This document shows, one piece after another, positions 7,416 to 14,516 of a DNA stretch of 14,759 nt. A program made the translations under genes and the position numbers. Under the pieces are notes generated by a model. It ran no database searches. It was not told the origin of the DNA and saw only the letters and a program-made list of their open reading frames with translations. The first letter of the stretch is position 1. Each line of letters starts with the position of its first letter. The DNA comes from Proteobacteria bacterium UBA964 (lineage in GTDB: Bacteria > Pseudomonadota > Gammaproteobacteria > Steroidobacterales > Steroidobacteraceae): contig DBCG01000127.1 of NCBI GenBank assembly GCA_002292945.1, positions 262 to 15,020 on the forward strand, read 5' to 3'.

Positions 7416-8543
7416 ATGACGGATGCCCTCGAACTCACCCGCGCGCTGATCGCCTGCCCTTCCGTGACACCGGCCGACGCCGGCTGTCAGGCCTTGATGA
7501 CCGAGCGATTGGCTGCGAGCGGCTTCCGGATCGAGACCCTGCAATTCGGCAGCGTGACCAATCTCTGGGCGCGCCGTGGCGATGCCGGCCCCGTGCTGTG
7601 CTTCGCCGGGCACACCGATGTCGTGCCTACCGGTCCGCTCGAGGAGTGGCGTAGCGACCCGTTCACGCCGGTCATCCGCGACGGGATCCTCTACGGTCGA
7701 GGCGCAGCGGACATGAAGAGCGGCCTCGCGGCCATGGTCACGGCGACCGAGGAGTTCGTCGCGGCCCACCCGGATCATCGCGGTTCGATCGCCTTCCTCA
7801 TCACGAGCGATGAAGAAGGACCGTCGGTGGATGGCACCAAGCGCGTGGTCGAAGCGCTCAAGGCGCGTGGCGAGACCATCGACTGGTGCATCGTCGGCGA
7901 ACCCTCGAGCGGCCAGCGCGTGGGCGACACGATCAAGATCGGCCGGCGCGGCTCGCTCTCCGGGCGGCTCACCGTGCACGGCGTACAGGGCCATGTCGCC
8001 TACCCTCAACTCGCCGAGAACCCCGTTCATACGCTCGCGCCGGCGCTCGCCGAGCTCACAGCGCGCACGTGGGACGCGGGAGACGCGTTCTTCCAGCCGA
8101 CCACCTTCCAGATCTCGAACCTCAACGCGGGCACCGGCGCACCCAATGTGATCCCCGGGGAACTCAAGGCGCGCTTCAACCTGCGCTACTCCCCGGTGCA
8201 GACGGTCGAGGCCCTCAAAAAGACCGTCGAGGACATCCTGTCGCGCCACGGCGTGCGCCACACGATCGAGTGGTACGTGTCGGGCGAACCGTTCTACACA
8301 CCGCCCGGCGAACTCTCGCAGGCCGCAGTCGACGCGATCTCGGCGGTGACCGGCGCAGCACCCCAGCTCTCGACCGGCGGCGGCACCTCCGACGGCCGCT
8401 TCATCGCACCGCTCGGCGCACAGGTCGTGGAACTCGGCGTGACCAACGCCACCATCCACAAGGTCAACGAGTGCGTGCGCATCGAAGAGATCGGCCTGCT
8501 TCACCGCATGTACCGCGGCGTGCTCGATCGGCTGCTCGCCTAG
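7416..8543 (+). CDS. dapE: Succinyl-diaminopimelate desuccinylase DapE
   Basis: A 375-residue cytoplasmic di-zinc M20 enzyme that hydrolyses N-succinyl-LL-2,6-diaminopimelate to LL-diaminopimelate and succinate in lysine and peptidoglycan-precursor synthesis. Metal and catalytic residues are visible: H66 and D68 in GHTDVVP, D99 in AADMKSG, the catalytic E133 and metal ligand E134 in SDEEGP, E162 in VGEPSS and H348 in IHKVNE. GGGTSDGRF (321-329) and the dimerisation/lid domain (about 180-290) with NLNAGTGAPNVIPG are typical, and the length is standard. It is divergent from pstS (130 bp between starts) and is the only plus-strand gene between the two Pho units. The Pho boxes in the shared gap point toward pstS. 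Its stop interlocks with that of the PAP2 gene. Confidence 0.98.
   Translation: MTDALELTRALIACPSVTPADAGCQALMTERLAASGFRIETLQFGSVTNLWARRGDAGPVLCFAGHTDVVPTGPLEEWRSDPFTPVIRDGILYGRGAADMKSGLAAMVTATEEFVAAHPDHRGSIAFLITSDEEGPSVDGTKRVVEALKARGETIDWCIVGEPSSGQRVGDTIKIGRRGSLSGRLTVHGVQGHVAYPQLAENPVHTLAPALAELTARTWDAGDAFFQPTTFQISNLNAGTGAPNVIPGELKARFNLRYSPVQTVEALKKTVEDILSRHGVRHTIEWYVSGEPFYTPPGELSQAAVDAISAVTGAAPQLSTGGGTSDGRFIAPLGAQVVELGVTNATIHKVNECVRIEEIGLLHRMYRGVLDRLLA
8540..8543. other. Interlocked stop codons of dapE and the PAP2 gene (CTAG)
   Basis: The palindrome CTAG supplies TAG to dapE on the plus strand (8541-8543) and TAG to the PAP2 gene on the minus strand (8540-8542). The convergent genes therefore share bases and leave no room for a terminator between them. 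Confidence 0.97.
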
Positions 8544-9076
8544 GGCAGCAGCGCGAAGCTGCCGACCGCAAGCGCAGCACCTAGCAACGCGCCGACCAGC
8601 ACATCCGACGGATAATGAAGGCCGAGCACCACGCGAGAGGCGGCCACCATCAGCGTGAACGGCACCAGCACCCAGGCGAGCACCGGCACGAAGCCCGTCG
8701 CGACGATGGTGAACGCCACGGCATGCAGCGTGTGCCCGGACGGGAAACTGTAGCGGTCGAGCGGCGGCATGGCGCACTCGATGCCCACCAGCCCGACGAA
8801 CGGCCGCTCGCGCACCAAGGTGCGCTTGAGGAATTTGTACAACACGAGACCGACCGCGCCGACCAGCAACATGTGGGAGGCCGCGCGCAGCCCCTGCGTC
8901 CATCCCAACCACAGCGGCATCATCGCCATGAGGGCGTACCAGACCAGCCCGTCGCCGAGCCGGCTGACACCGCAGAAAAGCGCTCGGACCATGCGCCGAC
9001 GCGCGGCGGCGTTGGCGAGCATGCACAACTGCCGCTCCGCCTGATCCGCACGCAAAAATAGAGCGGCGGCGTTCAT
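8540..9076 (-). CDS. PAP2-family membrane phosphatase
   Basis: A 178-residue integral membrane phosphatase with the full three-part PAP2 motif: K84 with R91-P92 (KX6RP), PSGH at 112-115, and S147-R148 with H154 and D158 (SRX5HX3D). Four to five hydrophobic segments surround these (about 45-60, 66-82, 118-135, 136-152 and 159-176). Such enzymes dephosphorylate phosphatidic acid, phosphatidylglycerol phosphate or undecaprenyl diphosphate on the periplasmic side; the motifs do not decide among them. The ATG overlaps the glycosyltransferase stop as ATGA, so the two are translationally coupled. That context favours a lipid substrate, for example phosphatidic acid to diacylglycerol feeding the glycosyltransferase, but undecaprenyl-phosphate recycling remains possible. 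It is the last gene of the phoB-started series. Confidence 0.9.
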   Translation of the reverse strand: MNAAALFLRADQAERQLCMLANAAARRRMVRALFCGVSRLGDGLVWYALMAMMPLWLGWTQGLRAASHMLLVGAVGLVLYKFLKRTLVRERPFVGLVGIECAMPPLDRYSFPSGHTLHAVAFTIVATGFVPVLAWVLVPFTLMVAASRVVLGLHYPSDVLVGALLGAALAVGSFALLP

Positions 9077-10281
9077 GCTGCGGGTACCGAGCGCGGCGGC
9101 GCATCGGAGTGGATGACGCCCTCATACAAGCGCACCAACCGCTCGGCCATGACACGCGAGGCCCAACGCGCCGCATCCTCACGCGCCCGACCCGAGAGCT
9201 CCTCTCGATGCCGCGGATCACGCAACACCCCAGCGACGGCGTCGGCGAAGGGACCGACCTCTTCCGGCACCACGACGGCGCCACCCGCCCCGCTGAGCAC
9301 ATCCACCGTGCCCATCACTGCGGTGGAGACGACCGGCGTGCCCTGCGCCATCGCCTCGAGCAGCACGAGCCCCTGGGTCTCGGTGCGCGAGGCGAACACG
9401 AACGCATCGGCGGCCCGGTAGCAATCGAGCAGACCGCGGGTCCTCTCGAGGTAGCCGATGAAAAGCGTGTGGGCTTCGAGCCCGAGCCGCGCGACGAGCG
9501 CGCGCAGATGTTGCTCGGCCGGCCCCTCCCCTGCGATGACCATCAGGACATCCGGCACCCTGCGCCGCAGTTCCACCAGCATCTGCAGCAGGAAGTCGAT
9601 GTTCTTCTCGTGGGCCACACGGCCGACAAAAGTGACCAACGGCCGCTGCGCGGGGATACCGAATTGGGCGCGGAACGCGGCGCCGTTGCCGGCTCCGAAG
9701 GCTGCAGGCGGCAAACCGGTCGGCAGCACTTCGATGGGTGTCTTGACGCCGTAATCGCGCAGCGCGTCCGCCATCTGTCGCGAGGGCGAGATCACGGCCT
9801 GCACGGCACCGCACTGCGACACGGTCATGCGGCGCGCCAGCGAACGCGTGAGCGCTGCCGGGATCCCCGGAACGTAGTGGTGCAGGTAATGCTCAAAATA
9901 AGTGTGGTAGGTCTCGACCACCGGGCAGCCGAGGCGGCGGGCCAACCGCAATCCCGCGTAGTGCGCGACGAAGGGCGTCTGGATGTGCACCACATCGACA
10001 TCCTCGGGGCGCAGCGACTGCGCCCAACGCATGAGCGGACCCCACTTGAGGAGGCGGTCTTCGGGGTCGCGGGGCACGCCGCGTGATTCGATGCGGACCG
10101 TATCGATCGGATCGGTCACTGCGGGCGCTACGGGCGCTACGACGGCGGCCGACGGATACCGCGGCGCCACCAATGTGACTTGGTGGCCGAGGGCCTGCAG
10201 GTCGGAGCGGTACGTCTGGATCGAGGTCGAGACGCCGTTCACCCGAGGGAAGAACACATCAGACAACATCAGTATCCGCAT
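9073..10281 (-). CDS. GT4-family glycosyltransferase, candidate diacylglycerol glycosyltransferase
   Basis: A 402-residue GT-B enzyme. The N-terminal acceptor domain opens with MRILMLSDVFFPRVNGVSTS, a start shared by alpha-monoglucosyl-diacylglycerol synthases, SqdX-like sulfolipid synthases and mycobacterial mannosyltransferases. HTYFEHYLHHY (126-136) supplies aromatic and basic residues as in membrane-docking acceptor sites. The C-terminal donor domain has VGRVAHEKN (219-227) and the EX7E motif, E301 to E309 in TETQGLVLLEAMAQG, close to that of glucolipid synthases. It should transfer a sugar from a nucleotide-sugar donor with retention of configuration at the inner membrane face. Diacylglycerol as acceptor is inferred from family resemblance and from the phosphoesterase two genes upstream. 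It starts 4 bp after the preceding gene and overlaps the PAP2 gene by 4 bp. Residues 48-53 contain a 9-bp tandem duplication. Confidence 0.85.
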   Translation of the reverse strand: MRILMLSDVFFPRVNGVSTSIQTYRSDLQALGHQVTLVAPRYPSAAVVAPVAPAVTDPIDTVRIESRGVPRDPEDRLLKWGPLMRWAQSLRPEDVDVVHIQTPFVAHYAGLRLARRLGCPVVETYHTYFEHYLHHYVPGIPAALTRSLARRMTVSQCGAVQAVISPSRQMADALRDYGVKTPIEVLPTGLPPAAFGAGNGAAFRAQFGIPAQRPLVTFVGRVAHEKNIDFLLQMLVELRRRVPDVLMVIAGEGPAEQHLRALVARLGLEAHTLFIGYLERTRGLLDCYRAADAFVFASRTETQGLVLLEAMAQGTPVVSTAVMGTVDVLSGAGGAVVVPEEVGPFADAVAGVLRDPRHREELSGRAREDAARWASRVMAERLVRLYEGVIHSDAPPRSVPAA

Positions 10282-10285
10282 GGCC

Positions 10286-11014
10286 TTACGATAAAGACTT
10301 CCTGTTACAGCTTGATTGCGTAGCGGTCATCCGCAGCACCCCGTCCAAAGGTTTCGGCGCCTTTGTGCTCCCGGCCACCGGCAACATCCGACCGACCACC
10401 TCACGCAAGCCACCGTCGTCCGCGAACAGGAACCGGGTGGTCGGCACAAAAGGTTTGGCCAGCGCCGAGGACGCCTCGAGCGACACGCGTGTCCCTGCGC
10501 CCTCAGCCGCCCCGCGCGCGACAAAACCGAGTGTGGTGCCGCGATCGGCGAGCAGATACTGGAAGGTGACCGACCGTCCGGCCCGCAGGTCCGACAACCG
10601 GGACTGCAGGAAGAACACCAACTCAGGCCCAGCGAGCAAGGTGCCTCGCCCGCTGAGCCGAGTCGGGGTTCGGGCTGACGGGCTGCCATCGGTGATCGTC
10701 ACGACATCACCGCGACGCTCAGCCCGAAGATCCTGGCCGATGTTGGCGCGCTGCAAGCGATATCGGACCCAACGGCCCTCGGCGAGTTCGACTTCCTCGG
10801 ACGCCGCCAGCGTCCCGTCTGGATGCCGCCATTCCGTCGACAACCGCTCCCCACAGCGTGATGCGTTGACGAGGTAGCGGCCCGAGGCATCCGCCCCGTC
10901 GCTGCGGATCACCGCCTCGCCCCGACCTCCACCGGAAGGGACCGCAGCGATGACCACCGCGGACGAAGCGAAGAAGACCAGCAGCGCGGCCGCTGAAAAC
11001 CCATCTAGTCGCAT
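10286..11014 (-). CDS. Exported protein of unknown function in the Pho-linked envelope operon
   Basis: A 242-residue protein I do not recognise. Residues 7-25 are a hydrophobic export signal with no lipobox cysteine, so it is probably periplasmic. The rest is beta-rich and polar (SGRYLVNASRCGERL, WVRYRLQRANI, VTFQYLLADRGTTLGFVA), which could fit a lipocalin-like or lipid-carrier beta fold, but I see no catalytic motif. Two cysteines, C54 and C236, lie near the two ends and could pair. It starts one base after the phosphoesterase stop and ends four bases before the glycosyltransferase start, so it is surely co-transcribed and likely acts in the same pathway, for example by binding or moving a lipid. 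That role is a guess from position only. Confidence 0.78.
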   Translation of the reverse strand: MRLDGFSAAALLVFFASSAVVIAAVPSGGGRGEAVIRSDGADASGRYLVNASRCGERLSTEWRHPDGTLAASEEVELAEGRWVRYRLQRANIGQDLRAERRGDVVTITDGSPSARTPTRLSGRGTLLAGPELVFFLQSRLSDLRAGRSVTFQYLLADRGTTLGFVARGAAEGAGTRVSLEASSALAKPFVPTTRFLFADDGGLREVVGRMLPVAGSTKAPKPLDGVLRMTATQSSCNRKSLS

Positions 11015-11015
11015 C

Positions 11016-11819
11016 TCAGGCCGCGAGTTCGACGGCCGACGGCGTTGCGGCTTGGCCTACCCGCCCTTGCATGCGCGACCAATCCCAGATCGCGAGACGA
11101 CCGTTGCGATCCTCCACGAGGGCGGTGCAGCTCTCGACCCAATCGCCGTCGTTGCAATAGAGCACGCCATCGATGCGCGAGATCTCCGCACGGTGGATGT
11201 GGCCGCAGACCACGCCATCGGCGCCACGCCGCCGCGCCTCGCGCGCGACCGCCTGCTCGAAGCTCGAGATGTAGTTCACCGCGTTCTTCACCTTGTGCTT
11301 CAGGTACCCGGCGAGCGACCAGTACTCGTAGCCGAAGGCGCGCCGCACCTTGTTGAAGTACAGATTCATGTCTAGGGAGAAATCGTAGGCGCGCGAACCG
11401 AGCGCCGCGAGCCAGGGGCTGCACTTCACCACGCTGTCGAACTCATCGCCATGCAGCACCAGCAGCCGCTCGCCCTGCGCGGTCTCGTGGATGCAGTCCT
11501 TCAGGATCTCGAGGTTGCCGAAGCCGAATCCGCCGAACTCGCGGAGATCTTCGTCGTGGTTGCCAGGCACATAGACCACGCGAGTGCCGTGCTTGGCCTT
11601 GCCAAGCAGCGTGCGCAGCACGTTGTTGTGTTCCTGTGGCCAATAGAAGGTGCGGCGCAGCGCCCAGAAGTCGACGATGTCACCGACGAGATAGAGGTTG
11701 TCGCATTGGACGCTGCGGAGGAAATCGAGCAGCGCGGCCGCGTTGCAGCCGCGGGTGCCGAGGTGGATGTCCGAGATGAATACGCTGCGGACGGCGTGGC
11801 ACGGGATGTCGGCGGTCAA
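11016..11819 (-). CDS. Calcineurin-like phosphoesterase, LpxH/PlcP type
   Basis: A 267-residue metallophosphoesterase with all two-metal motifs: D17 and H19 (SDIHLG), D47 (VGDIVDFW), N87-H88-D89 (PGNHDE), H123 (LVLHGDEFD), and H207 and H209 (CGHIHRAE). Databases usually label such proteins UDP-2,3-diacylglucosamine diphosphatase (LpxH-like). However, FYWPQEHN, KNAVNYISSFEQA and NDGDWVESCTAL recall the PlcP phospholipase C group of rhizobia and marine bacteria, which removes phospho-head-groups to leave diacylglycerol under phosphate limitation and is often encoded near a glycosyltransferase. The Pho-locus position favours PlcP; lipid A synthesis is the alternative. The start is a TTG with GGGGA upstream; no earlier ATG or GTG fits before the SDIHLG motif. 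A 53-bp gap separates it from dsbB. Confidence 0.88.
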   Translation of the reverse strand: MTADIPCHAVRSVFISDIHLGTRGCNAAALLDFLRSVQCDNLYLVGDIVDFWALRRTFYWPQEHNNVLRTLLGKAKHGTRVVYVPGNHDEDLREFGGFGFGNLEILKDCIHETAQGERLLVLHGDEFDSVVKCSPWLAALGSRAYDFSLDMNLYFNKVRRAFGYEYWSLAGYLKHKVKNAVNYISSFEQAVAREARRRGADGVVCGHIHRAEISRIDGVLYCNDGDWVESCTALVEDRNGRLAIWDWSRMQGRVGQAATPSAVELAA

Positions 11820-11872
11820 GAGGTTCCCCGGATCGGCCTAAGCTGGCGCGACTTTGGAGAATGACCGTGACG

Positions 11873-12421
11873 CTATGGTTTCGGAGCGGTTAAGTTTTCG
11901 AGACGCGGCGCTGCACGCAGGTTCGCCCAAGCGCCGAAGGCGCCAAGCCCGATGACCGCCATCAGCACCCACGCGGGCATGGAAAGCCCGAGCAGCGCCC
12001 AGTCGATCTTCTGGCATTCGCCGGCACCGGTGAGGACCTTCGTGATGACGGTCATCAACGGGAACACCTCCACCATGTAATCGAGGCTCGCGCCGCACGA
12101 CGGCACGGACCCGGCGGGCAAGCTCTGGATGTAGACATGGCGTCCCGCGACGTAGGCCGGGAACGCCGCAGCGAGCAGGATCAGAACGCCATAGGCGCGG
12201 GCACCGCGCGGATTCCCGCTGCGGCCCGCGGGATCGTGCAGCGCAGCGACCAGGAACACCACACCGAGGATCGCGACGCCGACGCGTTGGAACATGCAGA
12301 GCGGACAGGGTTCGAAGCCGAGCACCCGCTCGGCGTAGAGCGCGTAAGCCATCATCGCCGAGCATGCGGCGAACCCGGCGAGGTTGGCGCCGCGCCGGGT
12401 CGCGAAGAACGCCGGGATCAC
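11873..12421 (-). CDS. dsbB: Disulfide bond formation protein DsbB
   Basis: A 182-residue four-helix inner-membrane protein that reoxidises periplasmic DsbA and passes electrons to quinones. The first cysteine pair is C39 and C42 in EPCPLCMFQR, with R46 at the quinone-site arginine position. The second is C109 (VPSCG) and C136 (GECQKIDW) in the second periplasmic loop. Hydrophobic helices lie at about 12-31, 43-61, 74-92 and 147-167, and the length matches the family. The GTG start at 12421 overlaps the phoU stop as GTGA, so it is probably translationally coupled to phoU. Placement between phoU and a lipid-type operon is unusual. The frame stays open to 12829, but that part is out-of-frame phoU sequence. 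Confidence 0.95.
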   Translation of the reverse strand: MIPAFFATRRGANLAGFAACSAMMAYALYAERVLGFEPCPLCMFQRVGVAILGVVFLVAALHDPAGRSGNPRGARAYGVLILLAAAFPAYVAGRHVYIQSLPAGSVPSCGASLDYMVEVFPLMTVITKVLTGAGECQKIDWALLGLSMPAWVLMAVIGLGAFGAWANLRAAPRLENLTAPKP

Positions 12422-13143
12422 GGCTGGGTGCCGACCTTCAGCGCGTGCTCGACATCTTCGATGCGGATGTGACGGACGTCCTTGCCGTGCACCATGTAGA
12501 TCACGTATTCGCAGATGTTCTTGGCGTGGTCGCCGATGCGCTCGAGCGCGCGCACCACCCACATGACATCGAGCGCGCGACGGATGCTGCGCGGGTCTTC
12601 CATCATGAAGGTGATCGATTGGCGCTGGATGGCCTCGTACTCCTCGTCGACCAGACGGTCGCGGCGTGCGACGCGCAGCGCGGCGTCCGCATCCATGCGC
12701 GCGAAGGCATCGAGCGCATCGTGCACCAGGTCCTGCACCACACGGCCGAGGTGCTTGACCTCGCGGTACTTGTCGACCGGACGCTCCTGCGCGGCGAGCC
12801 GCGAGGCGATGTAGCCGATCTTCTCGCACTCATCGCCCATGCGCTCGAGGTCGGTGATGGCCTTGATGATGGCGACGATGAGCCGCAGGTCGCTGGCTGC
12901 AGGCGCGCGCGTGGCGAGGATGCGCGAGCACTCCTCGTCGATCGAGACCTCCATGTTGTTGACATGGAAATCGTCGTGCGCGACCGCCTCGCCGAGCGAG
13001 CTGTCGCCCTCGACGAGCGCAGTGACCGCCTTGGCGAGCTGCTGCTCGACGAAGCCGCCCATGGCGAGCACCTGGTTGCGCACGCGGTCCAGGTCTTCAT
13101 TGAACCGGCGCGAGATGTGTGGCGAAAGATCGGCGGTATCCAT
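12418..13143 (-). CDS. phoU: Phosphate signalling protein PhoU
   Basis: A 241-residue all-helical protein with two PhoU repeats, each carrying an acidic/Asn metal-binding signature (about 75-105: DECSRILATRAPAASDLR, then ERMGDECEKIGYIA; second copy near RRALDVMWVVRALERIGDHAKNICE). It links PhoR to the Pst transporter and holds PhoR in its phosphatase state when phosphate is plentiful. The ATG is preceded by GGGGGG in a 21-bp gap after phoR. Here phoU follows phoR directly and is separated from pstB by more than 10 kb, whereas in E. coli it ends the pstSCAB operon. It overlaps dsbB by four bases. Confidence 0.96.
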   Translation of the reverse strand: MDTADLSPHISRRFNEDLDRVRNQVLAMGGFVEQQLAKAVTALVEGDSSLGEAVAHDDFHVNNMEVSIDEECSRILATRAPAASDLRLIVAIIKAITDLERMGDECEKIGYIASRLAAQERPVDKYREVKHLGRVVQDLVHDALDAFARMDADAALRVARRDRLVDEEYEAIQRQSITFMMEDPRSIRRALDVMWVVRALERIGDHAKNICEYVIYMVHGKDVRHIRIEDVEHALKVGTQP

Positions 13144-13158
13144 GGCGACGAACCCCCC

Positions 13159-13173
13159 GGGGCTTCAAGCCCC
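13159..13173 (-). promoter_or_regulatory. Small hairpin at the phoR stop codon next to the phoU ribosome-binding site
   Basis: In the transcript GGGGC and GCCCC pair around a five-base loop (TTGAA) that contains the phoR stop codon TGA. The GGGGGG ribosome-binding run of phoU follows at once. Ribosomes ending phoR translation would melt this stem, so it could couple phoU translation to phoR. Without an expression test it may also be chance in GC-rich DNA. Confidence 0.35.
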
Positions 13174-14511
13174 AACACCGTCAGCATAACGAGAGTCACC
13201 GGTCATTGCGACCGGTTGCCGCACGAGGCGCAGCGGCGGGAAATGACAGGTGAAGGTGCTGCCGCGCCCCTCCTCGCTCGTGATCGCAAGTTCGCCGCCA
13301 TGACGCTGCAGCACATGACGCACGATCGCGAGACCGAGGCCCGAGCCGCCCGTGTCGCGGGCACGGCCCGGATCCACCCGGTAGAAACGCTCGGTGAGGC
13401 GCGGCAGGTGCTCGGCGGGGATACCGGGACCGGTGTCGGTCACGGACAGATGGCCGCCATCCTCGTCGGTCCACCAACGCAGCGTGATGGTGCCGCCCGC
13501 GGGCGTGTACTTCGCGGCGTTCTCGGCGAGGTTCCAGAACGCCGAGTGCACGAGACCGGCATCCGCCATGAGACCATCGCCCGACTCGATGCGCACCTCT
13601 ACGCCATGGCGCGTGCCGTTGTTGGCCGTGAGGTCTTTGGCGATCAGGGTGAGCAGGGCCGTGATGTCGATCGGCGAGCCGATGACCTGCTCGTCGCTCG
13701 CTTCGAGCCGCGAGAGCTCGAGCAGGTCGGCGATGATCGCGGTCATCCGTTCGGATTGGCGCCGCATCTCGAGGATCGGCGGCCGCAGATCCGCCGGGAC
13801 GCCGTCATCGAGCGACAGCGTCTCGAGATAGCCCGCGATCACCGTGAGCGGCGAGCGCAGCTCGTGCGAGGCGTTGGCGACGAAGTCCTTGCGCATGGTC
13901 TCGAGCTGGGCTTGGCGGGTGACATCGCGCACCAACAGCACCAACTGCCCTTCGCCGTAGGGCATGCCCTGGAACTCGATCCAGGTCGCATCGCCGATGC
14001 GCGGCTGGAGCCGCAGCGCCGAGCTGAAGTCGCCCTTTTCGAGATAGCGACCGAAGTGCGGCAAGCGCAGCAGGCTCGCGAGCGCGATGCCATGGTCGGT
14101 CTTGCGACGCAGACCGAGCAGTTCACCGGCCTTGCGGTTGAACCAGAGGATCTCGTGCTGGGTGTTGAGCACGACGACGCCGTCCGGCATGGTCGCCGAG
14201 GATCGGCGCAGCTCGCGGAACAGCGACAACAACCGCTGCTTGTGGAACTGCTTGCGACGGTGCAGCCGCGAGACCTGCGAGACGACATCGCCCCACAGAC
14301 CGCCGGCATCCGGCGGCGCGCGACGGTTGCGGTTGCGCAGCCAGTGGTCGAGCTGGTGCAGATTGAGCCACTGCTGCGTGAGGGCGATGGCCAACGCCCC
14401 GGTCAGACCCCACCAGGGATGTCCGATCGCCCAGCCCACCAAAAGGCCGAGGATCGAGAGACCGGCCAGACGGGACAGGACATAGCCCCAATCCCGGAAT
14501 CCGTCGTTCAG
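13165..14511 (-). CDS. phoR: Phosphate regulon sensor histidine kinase PhoR
   Basis: Inner-membrane sensor kinase that phosphorylates PhoB. Read from 14511 it has 448 residues: membrane helices at about 10-29 (YVLSRLAGLSILGLLVGWAI) and 33-50, a PAS domain at about 103-197, the phospho-acceptor H216 in ANASHELRSPL, N331 in NLAENAAKYTP (N box), DTGPGIP (359-365) and GGSGLGLAIV (388-397). The lack of a large periplasmic loop is typical of PhoR. The start is odd: no ATG, GTG or TTG is in frame between the phoB stop and a TTG at 14442, which would cut away most of the first helix. A CTG at 14511 has GGGGAG eight bases upstream, so I extend the gene to it; a reader preferring conventional starts would use 14442. 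It follows phoB by about 5 bp. Confidence 0.93.
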   Translation of the reverse strand: MNDGFRDWGYVLSRLAGLSILGLLVGWAIGHPWWGLTGALAIALTQQWLNLHQLDHWLRNRNRRAPPDAGGLWGDVVSQVSRLHRRKQFHKQRLLSLFRELRRSSATMPDGVVVLNTQHEILWFNRKAGELLGLRRKTDHGIALASLLRLPHFGRYLEKGDFSSALRLQPRIGDATWIEFQGMPYGEGQLVLLVRDVTRQAQLETMRKDFVANASHELRSPLTVIAGYLETLSLDDGVPADLRPPILEMRRQSERMTAIIADLLELSRLEASDEQVIGSPIDITALLTLIAKDLTANNGTRHGVEVRIESGDGLMADAGLVHSAFWNLAENAAKYTPAGGTITLRWWTDEDGGHLSVTDTGPGIPAEHLPRLTERFYRVDPGRARDTGGSGLGLAIVRHVLQRHGGELAITSEEGRGSTFTCHFPPLRLVRQPVAMTGDSRYADGVGA

Positions 14512-14516
14512 GACGC

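Noticed and set aside
7286..7438. Upstream extension of the pstS frame
   Set aside because: It would run through the Pho boxes and hide the signal peptide; the ATG at 7285 has a good ribosome-binding site.
7401..9302. 633-codon minus-strand open frame opposite dapE and across the PAP2 gene
   Set aside because: Fully covered by dapE on the other strand and by the PAP2 gene in another frame; no recognisable domain.
10123..10140. Tandem 9-bp repeat GGGCGCTAC in the glycosyltransferase gene
   Set aside because: A single in-frame duplication encoding VAPVAP in a variable loop; no sign of a functional repeat.
11820..11872. Possible Pho box in the dsbB-phosphoesterase gap
   Set aside because: GTCAC and GTCAT occur but 6 bp apart, not 11, and the rest does not fit the consensus.
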